From: Pseudoalteromonas sp. S16_S37
Lineage (GTDB): Bacteria; Pseudomonadota; Gammaproteobacteria; Enterobacterales; Alteromonadaceae
Assembly (NCBI RefSeq): GCF_014694405.1
Contig: NZ_JAAUWV010000006.1
Coordinates: 78,118 to 142,117, forward strand
Direction: 5' to 3'
Length of the DNA stretch: 64,000 nt
Part shown: in pieces, positions 18,217 through 26,992 of the stretch
How the letters are laid out: each line of letters opens with the position of its first letter
Numbering within the stretch: the stretch's first letter is position 1
Made by a program: the position numbers and the translations under genes
The notes under the pieces: generated by a model
What the model saw: only the letters and a program-made list of their open reading frames with translations
What the model was told of the DNA's origin: nothing
Database searches by the model: none

Positions 18217-20427
18217 GTGAAACAACCTTACACAACTGCTTTGTTTAAAAAATCGATTATTGTTATGGCTGTCGCTTCGGCCTTGTCACCAGCCTTGTCT
18301 GTAGCGCAACAGAGCGATATTGAAGTAATTACAGTTAAAGGCCGTGCTGCTCAATTTTATTTTGTTGAACAAGCGACGATGGCTACGAAAACACCAACAG
18401 ATTATATGGACCTTCCACAATCTGTGCAGGTGTTGAGTAAACAATTAATTCAAGACCAAGCTGCGCGTCAAACAACCGATCTTTACCGTTCTATTTCGGG
18501 TGTTACTCAATTTAGCTATTCAGGTGTAACAGCCCGTGGTTTTAGACAAGACCAAGTAAGGTATGACGGTGTACAGGGCGACCCATTCTCAGGCTTTTCT
18601 ATTCCACAACTATTTAATGTTGAGCGCGTTGAAGTGCTAAAAGGGCCAACAGGTATGCTTTATGGCGCAGGTCAACCAGGTGGATTACTCAATTATGTAA
18701 CTAAGAAACCAAAGTTCGAACAAAGCGCACAAGTAGCACTTTTTACAGGCAATGATGAACTATTAGGTGGCCACGTTGAAACGACTGGTACGCTCAGTGA
18801 AAATACACTTGCTTATCGAGTCGCAGGTTTTCACCAAGATAAAAATAGCTATCGCAACAACGCTGAAGAAACAAACACCTTGTTGTCAGCGGGCCTAACC
18901 TGGTATGCCAATGATAAAACTGAATTAATATTTCAATATGATCATATAGACCAATCATTAGTTGGCCATCGCTTACGTGGTGTTCCGGTTGATGATAACG
19001 GCCACTTTTTAACTGACATCAGCTACAATGCCAATGAAAAGTCTGATTTCCAAGATTTGAAAGCTGACGTATATCAATTGACTGCCAATTTTGATTTAGC
19101 CAATAACTTAACCAATACTACCGTCATTCGTGGTTTTAGTAATGAGCGCACTCAACAATATCATGAGAATTTAGGTTTAATTGGAGATTTATCTGAGGCG
19201 AAAAAAGAGCAGTATCTGCCTGTATTAGATATGTTGGGCTTTGCAACGCAAGACACGGCGATGATGCGTCAATTTAGAGATCAAGAGCGAAGCAGTGATG
19301 AATGGAGCGTAACAACAGACTTTGTCTATGAGACAACGTTTGCAGGCGTTGAGCATATGTTCTTATTTGGCGCTGACTATGCCAAGGCTGATCAAGACTT
19401 TGAGAACAAGGTAAGTGACTTAACAAGAACGCTTAATCCTAAAAATTATACAAATCCTCAAGATATGTTTAATCGAGAGAATCATGTTCCTACACTTGAT
19501 ATTGTAAACCCTGTGTATGGTGCTGACACAAGTAAGTACATGCGTATTAACGCGGCGCTTCAAAAGACTCAGAGCCAACGCCAAGGTGTGTATGTGCAAG
19601 ATCAAATACGTTTGAGTGAACAATGGATTGCAATTGCTGGCCTTCGTTATGATAGTTTTGAAGACAAACAAGGGACAAAGAAAGTCAGTGACAACAAGTT
19701 GAGTCCTCGCGTTGGTGCAATTTATCAGCCGAACGAGAATATGTCGCTATTCGTTAATAGATCAGAAGGCTTTAGCCCGCAGTCATTGAGTCAACAACCT
19801 GAATCAGGTGAAATATTTGGCCCAGAGTCGAGTGCGCAGCATGAATTTGGCATTAAGAATATTTGGCTAGACGGCAGCTTAACAACCACATTTTCAACCT
19901 ATCATATTGTTAAAGATGATGTGGCGGTGAGTAACCCAAATTACGTTGAAGGTAGTGGTTTACCTGAACAGTTACAAATTGGCGAAGTTACCAGTAAAGG
20001 TATTGAAATCGATGTTATTGGCGATATTACAGAGCATTTAACGGGGACGATTAACTACGCATACAACGATGCCACCATCACAGGTGGTAACCCAGTTGAT
20101 ATTGCTAATACGGTTGGTGATGAATTCGCAAATGCGCCAGACCATACCTTGGGTATGTGGGCGCGATATGCGTTACCTAACCTCAATTCTTCAATTTCAC
20201 TTGGCTTTGACTATGTAGATGAGCGAGTGAGTTTAAGTGGTCAAACGGTAAAATCATACGTAACTTGGGATGCGAGTTGGCAAACGCAAATCGAGAATTT
20301 TGAGATTCAACTTAATCTTAAAAATATCTTTGATAAAGAGTATGCAACAAGTGGGTTTAATAAACGAAATGGCCATTTCCCTGGTGAACCTCGAAGCATA
20401 GTGTTGCAAGTAAGCTACACGCTTTAA
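18217..20427 (+). CDS. TonB-dependent siderophore receptor
   Basis: A 736-residue outer-membrane receptor that imports a ferric siderophore using TonB energy. It starts at GTG 18217 with TTAGGAG six bases upstream. A signal peptide covers about 30 residues (cleavage after LSVA). The plug domain follows (DLPQSVQVLSK; RVEVLKGPTGMLYGAGQPGG), then a beta-barrel to the C-terminus (FDKEYATSGFNKRNG, GEPRSIVLQVSYTL). The plug motifs are those of the FhuA/FhuE-type siderophore receptor family. Its divergent position beside the NRPS operon suggests that it takes up the compound made there. No inner-membrane siderophore transporter is visible in the window. Confidence 0.95.
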   Translation: MKQPYTTALFKKSIIVMAVASALSPALSVAQQSDIEVITVKGRAAQFYFVEQATMATKTPTDYMDLPQSVQVLSKQLIQDQAARQTTDLYRSISGVTQFSYSGVTARGFRQDQVRYDGVQGDPFSGFSIPQLFNVERVEVLKGPTGMLYGAGQPGGLLNYVTKKPKFEQSAQVALFTGNDELLGGHVETTGTLSENTLAYRVAGFHQDKNSYRNNAEETNTLLSAGLTWYANDKTELIFQYDHIDQSLVGHRLRGVPVDDNGHFLTDISYNANEKSDFQDLKADVYQLTANFDLANNLTNTTVIRGFSNERTQQYHENLGLIGDLSEAKKEQYLPVLDMLGFATQDTAMMRQFRDQERSSDEWSVTTDFVYETTFAGVEHMFLFGADYAKADQDFENKVSDLTRTLNPKNYTNPQDMFNRENHVPTLDIVNPVYGADTSKYMRINAALQKTQSQRQGVYVQDQIRLSEQWIAIAGLRYDSFEDKQGTKKVSDNKLSPRVGAIYQPNENMSLFVNRSEGFSPQSLSQQPESGEIFGPESSAQHEFGIKNIWLDGSLTTTFSTYHIVKDDVAVSNPNYVEGSGLPEQLQIGEVTSKGIEIDVIGDITEHLTGTINYAYNDATITGGNPVDIANTVGDEFANAPDHTLGMWARYALPNLNSSISLGFDYVDERVSLSGQTVKSYVTWDASWQTQIENFEIQLNLKNIFDKEYATSGFNKRNGHFPGEPRSIVLQVSYTL

Positions 20428-20446
20428 TCAGCAAGACTAAATATTG

Positions 20447-20467
20447 AGACCCCATTTATTGGGGTCT
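20447..20467 (+). terminator. Stem-loop after receptor gene
   Basis: Stem AGACCCC / GGGGTCT with a 7-base loop, followed by a weak T-rich stretch. It sits between the receptor and the PepSY gene and may partly terminate, lowering expression of the second gene. Confidence 0.6.
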
Positions 20468-20497
20468 TAACGTTTTAAATGCAGATGTAACGATACA

Positions 20498-21700
20498 ATG
20501 AACAAAAAATCTTGGTACAAATGGCATAGTTTAGCCGGTATTAAACTCTCAATCCTGATTTGCTTTATATTAGTAACAGGCACTTTGGCGGTTATTTCCC
20601 ATGAAATAGATTGGTTAGCTAATTCTAGTAAGCGAGTTTTACCCGCTGTGGATTCATCTAATGTGAACTGGTCAGCAGTATATAAAGCAGCAAATGCACA
20701 CCAGCGCACTAATTCTATTCAGAGTATTCATTCGCCCATTGATGACTGGTTTGCTGTTGAAGTGATCACCGTGGATGAGCAAGGGATGAGGCATCGAGAA
20801 TATTACCATCCAATTACGGGAGCATATCAAGGGGATGGCCGCTGGTATAATTGGCAGCGGTTTTTTAGGATGGCTCATCGCCACCTTATGATGCCAACCA
20901 TATACGGGACATCAATTGTTGGTGTTATGGGTTTATTGATGTTCTTTTCGCTTGTTTCTGGCTTTTTTATGTTTCCCAAGTGGTGGAAGAACTTTTTTAG
21001 GAAACCTCGCACACAAAATCGCAAAGTTTTTTGGAATGATTGCCACCGATTGTTTGGTTTATGGTCCAGTTGGCTGTTATTGGTTGTTTGCGTAACTGGT
21101 GTTTGGTACTTGGCGGAACTTTGGGGTTTAGATGCAGATTTCCCAATGCAGCAAGATCACATTCAAATGGGGCAGCAAGACCCTATTATGCCCAGTCAGG
21201 CCGTATTTGATAAGACACTAGCGCGTGTAAAGGATTACCATGACATGCAAATAAAGGCGGTTCTGATGCCTTCAAAGAGGTGGAATACCCTTATTTTTCA
21301 AGGGCAGAACGACACTGTGTTGGTGCGAGATAGGGCGAATAACGTGATTTTTAATCCGCTGAACGGAGACTATATTTCACGGCGCTATGCGCAAGAACAG
21401 TCTTTACATGTACGTATTTCTGAGGCGGCCGACCCGTTGCATTTCGGTACGTTTTACGGAATTTCTAGCAAAATTGTGTACTTCATTTTTGGTTGTGTTT
21501 TAAGTGCGTTAGCTATTTCAGGTACCTATATGTATGGCTTAAAGCTAGTTAGGCAACACCGTGAATTACCAATAAAACCCACATACGTATGGCGACAGTC
21601 ATGGCAAGGTATGCACTATGGTAGATGGTTAAGTCTCTTGTTGATAGTCATTTGTCTTATTTTGACCATCATTCTTTTTACCAATATTGTCGCGCTTTAA
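20498..21700 (+). CDS. PepSY-associated TM protein, probable ferric-siderophore reductase
   Basis: A 400-residue inner-membrane protein of the PepSY_TM family. The N-terminus WHSLAGIKLSILICFILVTG is the family signature; about four membrane helices are visible (near 15-35, 140-165, 190-215 and two close to the C-terminus around 320-345 and 370-395), with a periplasmic PepSY-like region between the first two. Members such as FoxB and PiuB are encoded beside TonB receptors and are thought to reduce or help release iron from siderophores. It lies 70 bp after the receptor, in the same direction but behind a hairpin. No good Shine-Dalgarno sequence is seen before the ATG. A reductase role is inferred from family and context. 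Confidence 0.85.
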   Translation: MNKKSWYKWHSLAGIKLSILICFILVTGTLAVISHEIDWLANSSKRVLPAVDSSNVNWSAVYKAANAHQRTNSIQSIHSPIDDWFAVEVITVDEQGMRHREYYHPITGAYQGDGRWYNWQRFFRMAHRHLMMPTIYGTSIVGVMGLLMFFSLVSGFFMFPKWWKNFFRKPRTQNRKVFWNDCHRLFGLWSSWLLLVVCVTGVWYLAELWGLDADFPMQQDHIQMGQQDPIMPSQAVFDKTLARVKDYHDMQIKAVLMPSKRWNTLIFQGQNDTVLVRDRANNVIFNPLNGDYISRRYAQEQSLHVRISEAADPLHFGTFYGISSKIVYFIFGCVLSALAISGTYMYGLKLVRQHRELPIKPTYVWRQSWQGMHYGRWLSLLLIVICLILTIILFTNIVAL

Positions 21701-21719
21701 GGCATCCTTTTTAGGCCTG

Positions 21720-22625
21720 TTAGTTATCTCTAACTATCAGGCTTGTCATTGCGTCATTAATGTCACTAAACCTAAAGCGATACCCAGCACGTTGCAAGCG
21801 CTTTGGTACAACAGCTTGTCCAAAAATAAGCAAATCTGCCATTTCTCCAAAGAGCAATCTCAAGATTTTTTCTGGCATAGGAAATAGCATTGGCCTGTTG
21901 AGGGCATGACACAATGCTTTGGTAAAATCTTGATTACTGACAGGGTTTGGTGCTGTAGCGTTAAAGACCCCACTTAACTCATGGTGCTTTAGCAGATACA
22001 AAATGATGTGAGTCATGTCATCGATATGGATCCAAGACATCATTTGTTCGCCGCTGGCAAGCTTACCTCCTAAACCGAGTTTAAAAGGTAACAGCATTTT
22101 ACCCAGCGCGCCGCCGTGTTGGCTAAGAACAATCCCAGTTCGTAAGATACAAACCCGTGTGTTTGAACTTTGAGCACTTAATGCAAGCTCTTCCCACTGT
22201 TTACATAAAGAGTGGCTAAACTCTTGATTTGGGTTTTCCCAGCGTTCGTCTATGAGGACATGATTACTTTGTCGGCCATAATAACCAACGGCACTACCTG
22301 AGATGAATGTATGGGGAGGGGTTTGCGCTTGCGCTATTTTATTAACGATTTGTGCCGTAATATTGATACGACTGTCGAGAATTTGTTGTTTTTGTTGCTC
22401 GGTCCAACGTTTATCCGCAATTGGCTCTCCGGCTAAATTGATGACAGCATCAATATTGTTGAAGTCAACATCATCTAAAGTATCTGTGCAGGTTACGCGG
22501 TTTTTAAACTGCCCCTGAGCTTTTGGCACATTGCGTGTTAACACACATACTTGATGCTTATTATATAGAAATCGGCATAGCTTATCGCCAATTAAACCCG
22601 TTGCACCAGTCACCAATATATTCAT
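21720..22625 (-). CDS. NAD-dependent epimerase, YfcH/TIGR01777 type
   Basis: An extended short-chain dehydrogenase-like protein of 301 residues. The N-terminal Rossmann motif GATGLIG follows directly after MNIL, so I start at the ATG at 22625 and not at the GTG three codons upstream. The motif SGSAVGYYG and the sequence MSWIHIDDM are typical of the TIGR01777 (YfcH) group. These proteins are widespread and their substrate is unknown. It is convergent with the PepSY gene (19 bp apart) and divergent from the AI-2E family gene. Confidence 0.9.
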   Translation of the reverse strand: MNILVTGATGLIGDKLCRFLYNKHQVCVLTRNVPKAQGQFKNRVTCTDTLDDVDFNNIDAVINLAGEPIADKRWTEQQKQQILDSRINITAQIVNKIAQAQTPPHTFISGSAVGYYGRQSNHVLIDERWENPNQEFSHSLCKQWEELALSAQSSNTRVCILRTGIVLSQHGGALGKMLLPFKLGLGGKLASGEQMMSWIHIDDMTHIILYLLKHHELSGVFNATAPNPVSNQDFTKALCHALNRPMLFPMPEKILRLLFGEMADLLIFGQAVVPKRLQRAGYRFRFSDINDAMTSLIVRDN

Positions 22626-22757
22626 ACAAAACACTCAGTCAATTAAAGTTTATCTGTTAAGTGTAGGTAATTTACGGAAAATACCGAATAAAGATCATAG
22701 CGTTTTATTTTGTATGGTATTGCTTTAAACTCAGTAAAAAAATATAAGGGAAATAGT

Positions 22758-23780
22758 GTGTCGTCATTATCTGGACTAAATAAGAGCCTTGTCGTGTTAG
22801 CTTCTCTGGTCATCGTGTTAGCGGGAGTGAAGCTTGCCAGTGACATTATTGTGCCTTTCATATTGGCCGCATTCATTGCGATTATATGTAATCCGCTATT
22901 AAAGTTTTTCGCCCGTTTTCATATTCCCAAAGGAATCGCCATTATTATCGTTATTTGCCTTGTGCTTGGCATTGGCACAAGTATAGCGGGGCTCGTAGGG
23001 CAATCTGTAAATGACTTTTCCCAGCAATTGCCCAGCTATAGGGAGCAGTTGCAAAGCAAGTTTTTGTGGCTCGTCGATACCGCCGCGCAGCACAATATTT
23101 TGATTGATAAACAGCAAATTATTTCGCTGTTTGACCCTGGCAAAATGATTGATATGGCATCTTCCATGCTTACTGGGTTTGGTGGTGTTATGGCCAACGT
23201 ATTTTTAATTATTCTTACAGTGGTATTCATGTTGTTTGAAGCGCCAACGATCACCAATAAGGTACACCTAGCGCTTGATGACCCTGAAATGAAGATCAAA
23301 CAAATAGATAGATTTTTAGAGTCCATCAATTCCTATCTTGCAATAAAAACCATGGTTTCGTTAGGGACGGGTCTGTGTGCCTCGTTACTATTATGGTTGT
23401 TAGATATTGACTACTTCATCTTATGGGGCGTGGTCGCTTTTTTACTTAACTATATTCCAAATATCGGTTCGATTATTGCGGCCATTCCCGCTGTGCTGTT
23501 AGCACTTCTTACGCAAGGGCCATTGATAGCAGGAATTGTTGCCATAGGCTACGTCACTATCAATACCGTTATGGGTAATATCGTAGAACCTAAGTATATG
23601 GGCAGAGGATTGGGTCTATCAGCGTTGGTAGTGTTTCTGTCATTGATTTTTTGGGGATGGTTACTAGGCACAGTGGGTATGTTGTTGTCAGTTCCTTTGA
23701 CAATGGTGGTAAAAATAGCACTAGAAAACAGTGAAGATGGCCGCTGGCTAGCAACCATGTTAGGCAGCAGCGAAGAGTAA
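22758..23780 (+). CDS. AI-2E family (PerM-type) membrane protein
   Basis: A 340-residue polytopic membrane protein with paired N-terminal helices, a soluble segment, and a C-terminal block including the family stretch LNYIPNIGSIIAAIPAVLLAL. I choose the GTG at 22758 because AAGGG lies seven bases upstream and the protein then starts as in relatives; an ATG 48 bp upstream has no ribosome site. The family includes TqsA (AI-2 export), PerM and Na+/H+ antiporters, so the transported substrate cannot be assigned. Confidence 0.88.
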   Translation: MSSLSGLNKSLVVLASLVIVLAGVKLASDIIVPFILAAFIAIICNPLLKFFARFHIPKGIAIIIVICLVLGIGTSIAGLVGQSVNDFSQQLPSYREQLQSKFLWLVDTAAQHNILIDKQQIISLFDPGKMIDMASSMLTGFGGVMANVFLIILTVVFMLFEAPTITNKVHLALDDPEMKIKQIDRFLESINSYLAIKTMVSLGTGLCASLLLWLLDIDYFILWGVVAFLLNYIPNIGSIIAAIPAVLLALLTQGPLIAGIVAIGYVTINTVMGNIVEPKYMGRGLGLSALVVFLSLIFWGWLLGTVGMLLSVPLTMVVKIALENSEDGRWLATMLGSSEE

Positions 23781-23786
23781 TCAGAC

Positions 23787-24197
23787 TTAGTAGGGATGTT
23801 GCAAGTCTTCAATGTGTTTACGCAGTAGCCTAATGGTGCATTTTTTGTGCGCTGCCGACGCTCTAATAGAGTTAGGTAGCGTATACAAATAGCGCCATTT
23901 ACAGGTATCTTCAGCATACTGCTCATGATAAACAATGCTTCTTTTAATTATGGTCATTAACTGTGTGTTACCAGTTTGCTCTTGTATCAGCTCAATATCG
24001 TGTAAAAGTTTGTTTATCCAGCTTTGTTGATGCCTGCGTAGCACGTCGATATTGCTATCTAGACATTTGATATACACTTTTGACTCAGCAGGAAGGTAAC
24101 TCTCTAAGGAAGAGCAGTCAGAAAGGGTGATCTCTGGTGTGTTTGCAATCGCAGCTAGCGGCATTAAGCAAACAAACGAAACACTAATTTTTGTCAT
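23787..24197 (-). CDS. Small periplasmic protein, LprI/DUF1311-like
   Basis: A 136-residue protein with a clear signal peptide (cleavage after LAAIA). The mature part has four Cys; the C-terminal pattern YHEQYAEDTCKWRYL followed by a Cys about 20 residues later and a charged helix resembles the lysozyme-inhibitor LprI N-terminal domain (DUF1311). The match is by eye only. The ATG chosen at 24197 overlaps the end of the histidine kinase gene by 14 bp, so translation is probably coupled to the two-component operon. Function is unproven. Confidence 0.7.
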   Translation of the reverse strand: MTKISVSFVCLMPLAAIANTPEITLSDCSSLESYLPAESKVYIKCLDSNIDVLRRHQQSWINKLLHDIELIQEQTGNTQLMTIIKRSIVYHEQYAEDTCKWRYLYTLPNSIRASAAHKKCTIRLLRKHIEDLQHPY

Positions 24198-25524
24198 AAT
24201 TGAATTCAATTAAAAACCTGGCACCTGCAAACTTAGAGCTTCCTATCTCAATATTACCGTGGTAAGAGTTAACTAAGTCTGACACAATCGCCATCCCGAC
24301 GCCGTGACCAGCTTCGTACGTATCCAAACGACTACCTCTTTTTAGCAATTCCGAGCGTTGATGCACTGGTATTCCTGGGCCATCGTCTTCAATATCAAGC
24401 TGAAGCGTTTTATATTTATCAAAACGCACACTTATATCTACACGTGTACTACACGCTTTACATGCGTTGTCGATAACATTGCCCAAAATTTCCATCAAGT
24501 CGGTTTTGTCACCTAAAAAAGCAATCTTGTCATCGCACTGCGAATTAAAAATTATCTCCTTTTCATGATAGACCTTTTTCATGGCATTTAAAATTGAGTC
24601 GAGAATTGGTTTTACTCTTGTTTGCTTTTTCCAAGTGTCGGAGGCACCTGTTGCGGCCCTTTTTAATTGATGTTCGATCATGGCATTAATTCTATCTAGC
24701 TGTTCTTGCGCATCGAGATCTTTTGCTAATTCGCTAGATTTTAATACCGCCAGAGGCGTTTTAAGGGCGTGCGCTAAGTCACTCAACGAAGCGCGATAGC
24801 GCTCCTTTTGACGTCGCTGTGAATCGAGCAGCAAGTTAAGGTCAGACTTTATGGTAAGCAGCTCTTTTGGGTAGTCGCCGCTGATTTTATCAACTTGACC
24901 AGCTTCAACAGCCTTTATTTCTTTATCTAGCCTTTGCAGTGGGCGTGCACTCCAAATAAACCCAATCGCCATTAATGCCGCAATAATGACGCCCATGACC
25001 AAAGTCCAACTGATGAGGGTATTTCTAAAGCCGGACATCAATTTTACCAGCGCCTTATTATCTTTTAGCAATATAAAGCGCGCCTGCTGAGAGAAGTCAG
25101 CATTGCCTAAAATAACGGTCAAGCTTAATTGCCAGAATTGTCCAGCACCGTAATCGACTAATTTAAACTCAGCGGCCCCGGCCTGGCGGTCATCGAATAT
25201 TGGTGAAATTGATAGATTCACGGCAGACTCTGAGTACCAGACTAAATCTTGGCCTTGATAGATAAGTGCAAAAGTATCGGAATTAATTCTATTTAATTCG
25301 GGAGCGAGAATTGTGCGTGGCATTTCTAAACCATCTTCTACAAACTCTACTTCAGAGATCAAAGAGTATAGATGTGCCTCGAGGGTTTTCTCGGTCGCTT
25401 CCACTAAAGAGGCATGATAAGCGCGGCCAATTGCGAAAAATAAAGCGGGTAGTGCGACTATAAGCACAAAGACAAGGATAAATCCTTGTCTTATTTTAAG
25501 GGAGATTTCGGCTGCTTTTACCAC
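24184..25524 (-). CDS. PhoQ-like sensor histidine kinase
   Basis: A 446-residue inner-membrane kinase: helix near 12-35, periplasmic sensor region, second helix near 165-190, HAMP-like linker, dimerisation box HALKTPLAVL with the phospho-accepting His, N box NVIDNACKAC, and ATP-lid motifs DIEDDGPGI and GHGVGMAI. It overlaps the response regulator by 7 bp, so the two act as a pair. The layout and the partner resemble PhoQ/PhoP, which sense divalent cations and antimicrobial peptides. I cannot show from sequence that this sensor reads the same signal. Confidence 0.9.
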   Translation of the reverse strand: MVKAAEISLKIRQGFILVFVLIVALPALFFAIGRAYHASLVEATEKTLEAHLYSLISEVEFVEDGLEMPRTILAPELNRINSDTFALIYQGQDLVWYSESAVNLSISPIFDDRQAGAAEFKLVDYGAGQFWQLSLTVILGNADFSQQARFILLKDNKALVKLMSGFRNTLISWTLVMGVIIAALMAIGFIWSARPLQRLDKEIKAVEAGQVDKISGDYPKELLTIKSDLNLLLDSQRRQKERYRASLSDLAHALKTPLAVLKSSELAKDLDAQEQLDRINAMIEHQLKRAATGASDTWKKQTRVKPILDSILNAMKKVYHEKEIIFNSQCDDKIAFLGDKTDLMEILGNVIDNACKACSTRVDISVRFDKYKTLQLDIEDDGPGIPVHQRSELLKRGSRLDTYEAGHGVGMAIVSDLVNSYHGNIEIGSSKFAGARFLIEFNYDKN

Positions 25525-26192
25525 TGAGTTTTAAACCTGTATCCTCTACCACGTAGTGTTTCAACTGGGTTTAAACTGCCATCAGGGTCGAGCTTTTTGC
25601 GCAGTCTTAAAACAAACACTTCAATAACGTTTGAATCTAAATCAAAATCTTGGTCGTAAATATGCTCAGTTAACTCTGATTTTGAGATCACTTTTTGAGG
25701 ATTAACCATCATATATTCAAGTACTTTGTATTCGTACGCAGTCAATGATAACTCTTGCTCGTTAACCCAAACCTGCTGCGAGCGAGTATGGATCTTAATA
25801 GGTCCAATGCTAATTTCAGGGTTGGCTTGGCCCGCGCTTCTGCGAATAAGTGCATTACAGCGCGCGATGAGCTCTTCAACATGAAATGGTTTAGTTAGGT
25901 AGTCATCTGCACCCGCATCTAAACCCTCAACTTTGTCTTGCCAACGATCTCGCGCAGTTAAAATCAAGATTGGTATTTTAACACCGGCGGCACGTGCTTG
26001 GCGTATAAGCTCAATACCATCTAACTTTGGTAGACCTAAATCGATCACTGCCATATCTAGTGGGTATTCAGTGATATGAAATAATCCAGATTCACCATCG
26101 TGGCATAAATCAATACTGTATCTTTCTTTTTCTAATGCACTGCGTAGGTTTTCGGCAAGTTGAATATCGTCTTCGATTACTAAAATTCGCAT
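25518..26192 (-). CDS. PhoP-like OmpR-family response regulator
   Basis: A 224-residue regulator with a receiver domain (acidic pair in VIEDD near 7-9, phosphorylated Asp in VIDLGLPKLDG near 51, conserved Lys in LTKPF) and a C-terminal winged helix (LTAYEYKVLEYMM, SNVIEVFVLRLRKKL, TLRGRGYRF). It is cotranscribed with and overlaps the kinase gene. Target genes are unknown; the upstream PepSY gene is a likely operon member. Confidence 0.93.
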   Translation of the reverse strand: MRILVIEDDIQLAENLRSALEKERYSIDLCHDGESGLFHITEYPLDMAVIDLGLPKLDGIELIRQARAAGVKIPILILTARDRWQDKVEGLDAGADDYLTKPFHVEELIARCNALIRRSAGQANPEISIGPIKIHTRSQQVWVNEQELSLTAYEYKVLEYMMVNPQKVISKSELTEHIYDQDFDLDSNVIEVFVLRLRKKLDPDGSLNPVETLRGRGYRFKTQW

Positions 26193-26194
26193 TT

Positions 26195-26455
26195 TTAATC
26201 CTTTGTAACAGCTCCGGTTTTTTTATCAACATGAATGTCAATAACGCGGCCGTCGGTTTGTAAAATTCTGACTACGAAACTGTCACTTTGTTCAGTGATC
26301 TTAAGTGTTCGCCCTTGATACTGAGCGAGCGCTAGTTCAATGGCTTGTTTTTTATCTATATTTTTTCCTGCATCGGTTGCATTCACGATTTGAGTGCAAC
26401 ACAGGCAGACAAAAATTAGAAAACAAACTGACAATCGCATTTTACTAAGCTCCAC
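26195..26455 (-). CDS. PepSY domain protein, periplasmic
   Basis: An 86-residue protein: signal peptide of about 26 residues (cleavage after IVNA), then one PepSY domain (IDKKQAIELALAQYQGRTLK ... DIHVDKKTGAVTKD). It is the first gene of the operon with the PhoP/PhoQ-like pair, two bases before the regulator start. Such small PepSY proteins often accompany this type of two-component system and may modulate it or a periplasmic protease; the precise role is not known. Confidence 0.85.
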   Translation of the reverse strand: MELSKMRLSVCFLIFVCLCCTQIVNATDAGKNIDKKQAIELALAQYQGRTLKITEQSDSFVVRILQTDGRVIDIHVDKKTGAVTKD

Positions 26456-26517
26456 GGTTTGGATTGCTTAACTTCTTGTGCAAATCCTACGACAGGGGGA
26501 ATTAACCAAAACTGAAT

Positions 26518-26817
26518 CTAAGGGAGTACTCTTTTATATGGTTTAACAATGCTGTTAGCGTATACGCCAGCTTCGATATAAGGATCAGCATTAGCCCAAG
26601 CTTGAGCTTGCTCCAAAGATGCAAATTCTGCAATGACGAGTGAGCCTGTAAATCCTGCAAGACCGGGGTCTTCACTATCTATGGCTGGTAACGGACCTGC
26701 TGCAAACAAACGATTTTGTTCTTTTAATTCTGTTAAACGGGCAAGGTGTGCAGGGCGTGTTGCTAGGCGTTTTTCTAAAGAGTTTTCTACATCTGTAGAA
26801 TAAATCATATAAAGCAT
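26518..26817 (-). CDS. yciI: YciI family protein
   Basis: A 99-residue YciI-like protein with the ferredoxin-like fold: N-terminal [24 protein letters not shown], conserved His in [30 protein letters not shown] and [10 protein letters not shown], all typical. The biochemical role of YciI is not established. In enterobacteria yciI lies near yciB and trp; here it is a few kilobases from yciB and the trp operon. Confidence 0.92.
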   Translation of the reverse strand: MLYMIYSTDVENSLEKRLATRPAHLARLTELKEQNRLFAAGPLPAIDSEDPGLAGFTGSLVIAEFASLEQAQAWANADPYIEAGVYANSIVKPYKRVLP

Positions 26818-26992
26818 AGAGAAAGGTTCAATGTTAAAACAAAATAAGTGCTTATATTAGTCTGCTTTACTCTATATTGTAAATCCTCAAGGCTATTTGT
26901 TGCCTGCTTTGTCCTTAAAGACTTGAAAAGCCCACGCCAAGGCTGGTAGAGTCGCTCGGATATTTATAAAAAATAATAATAAGGTTTTCCAC

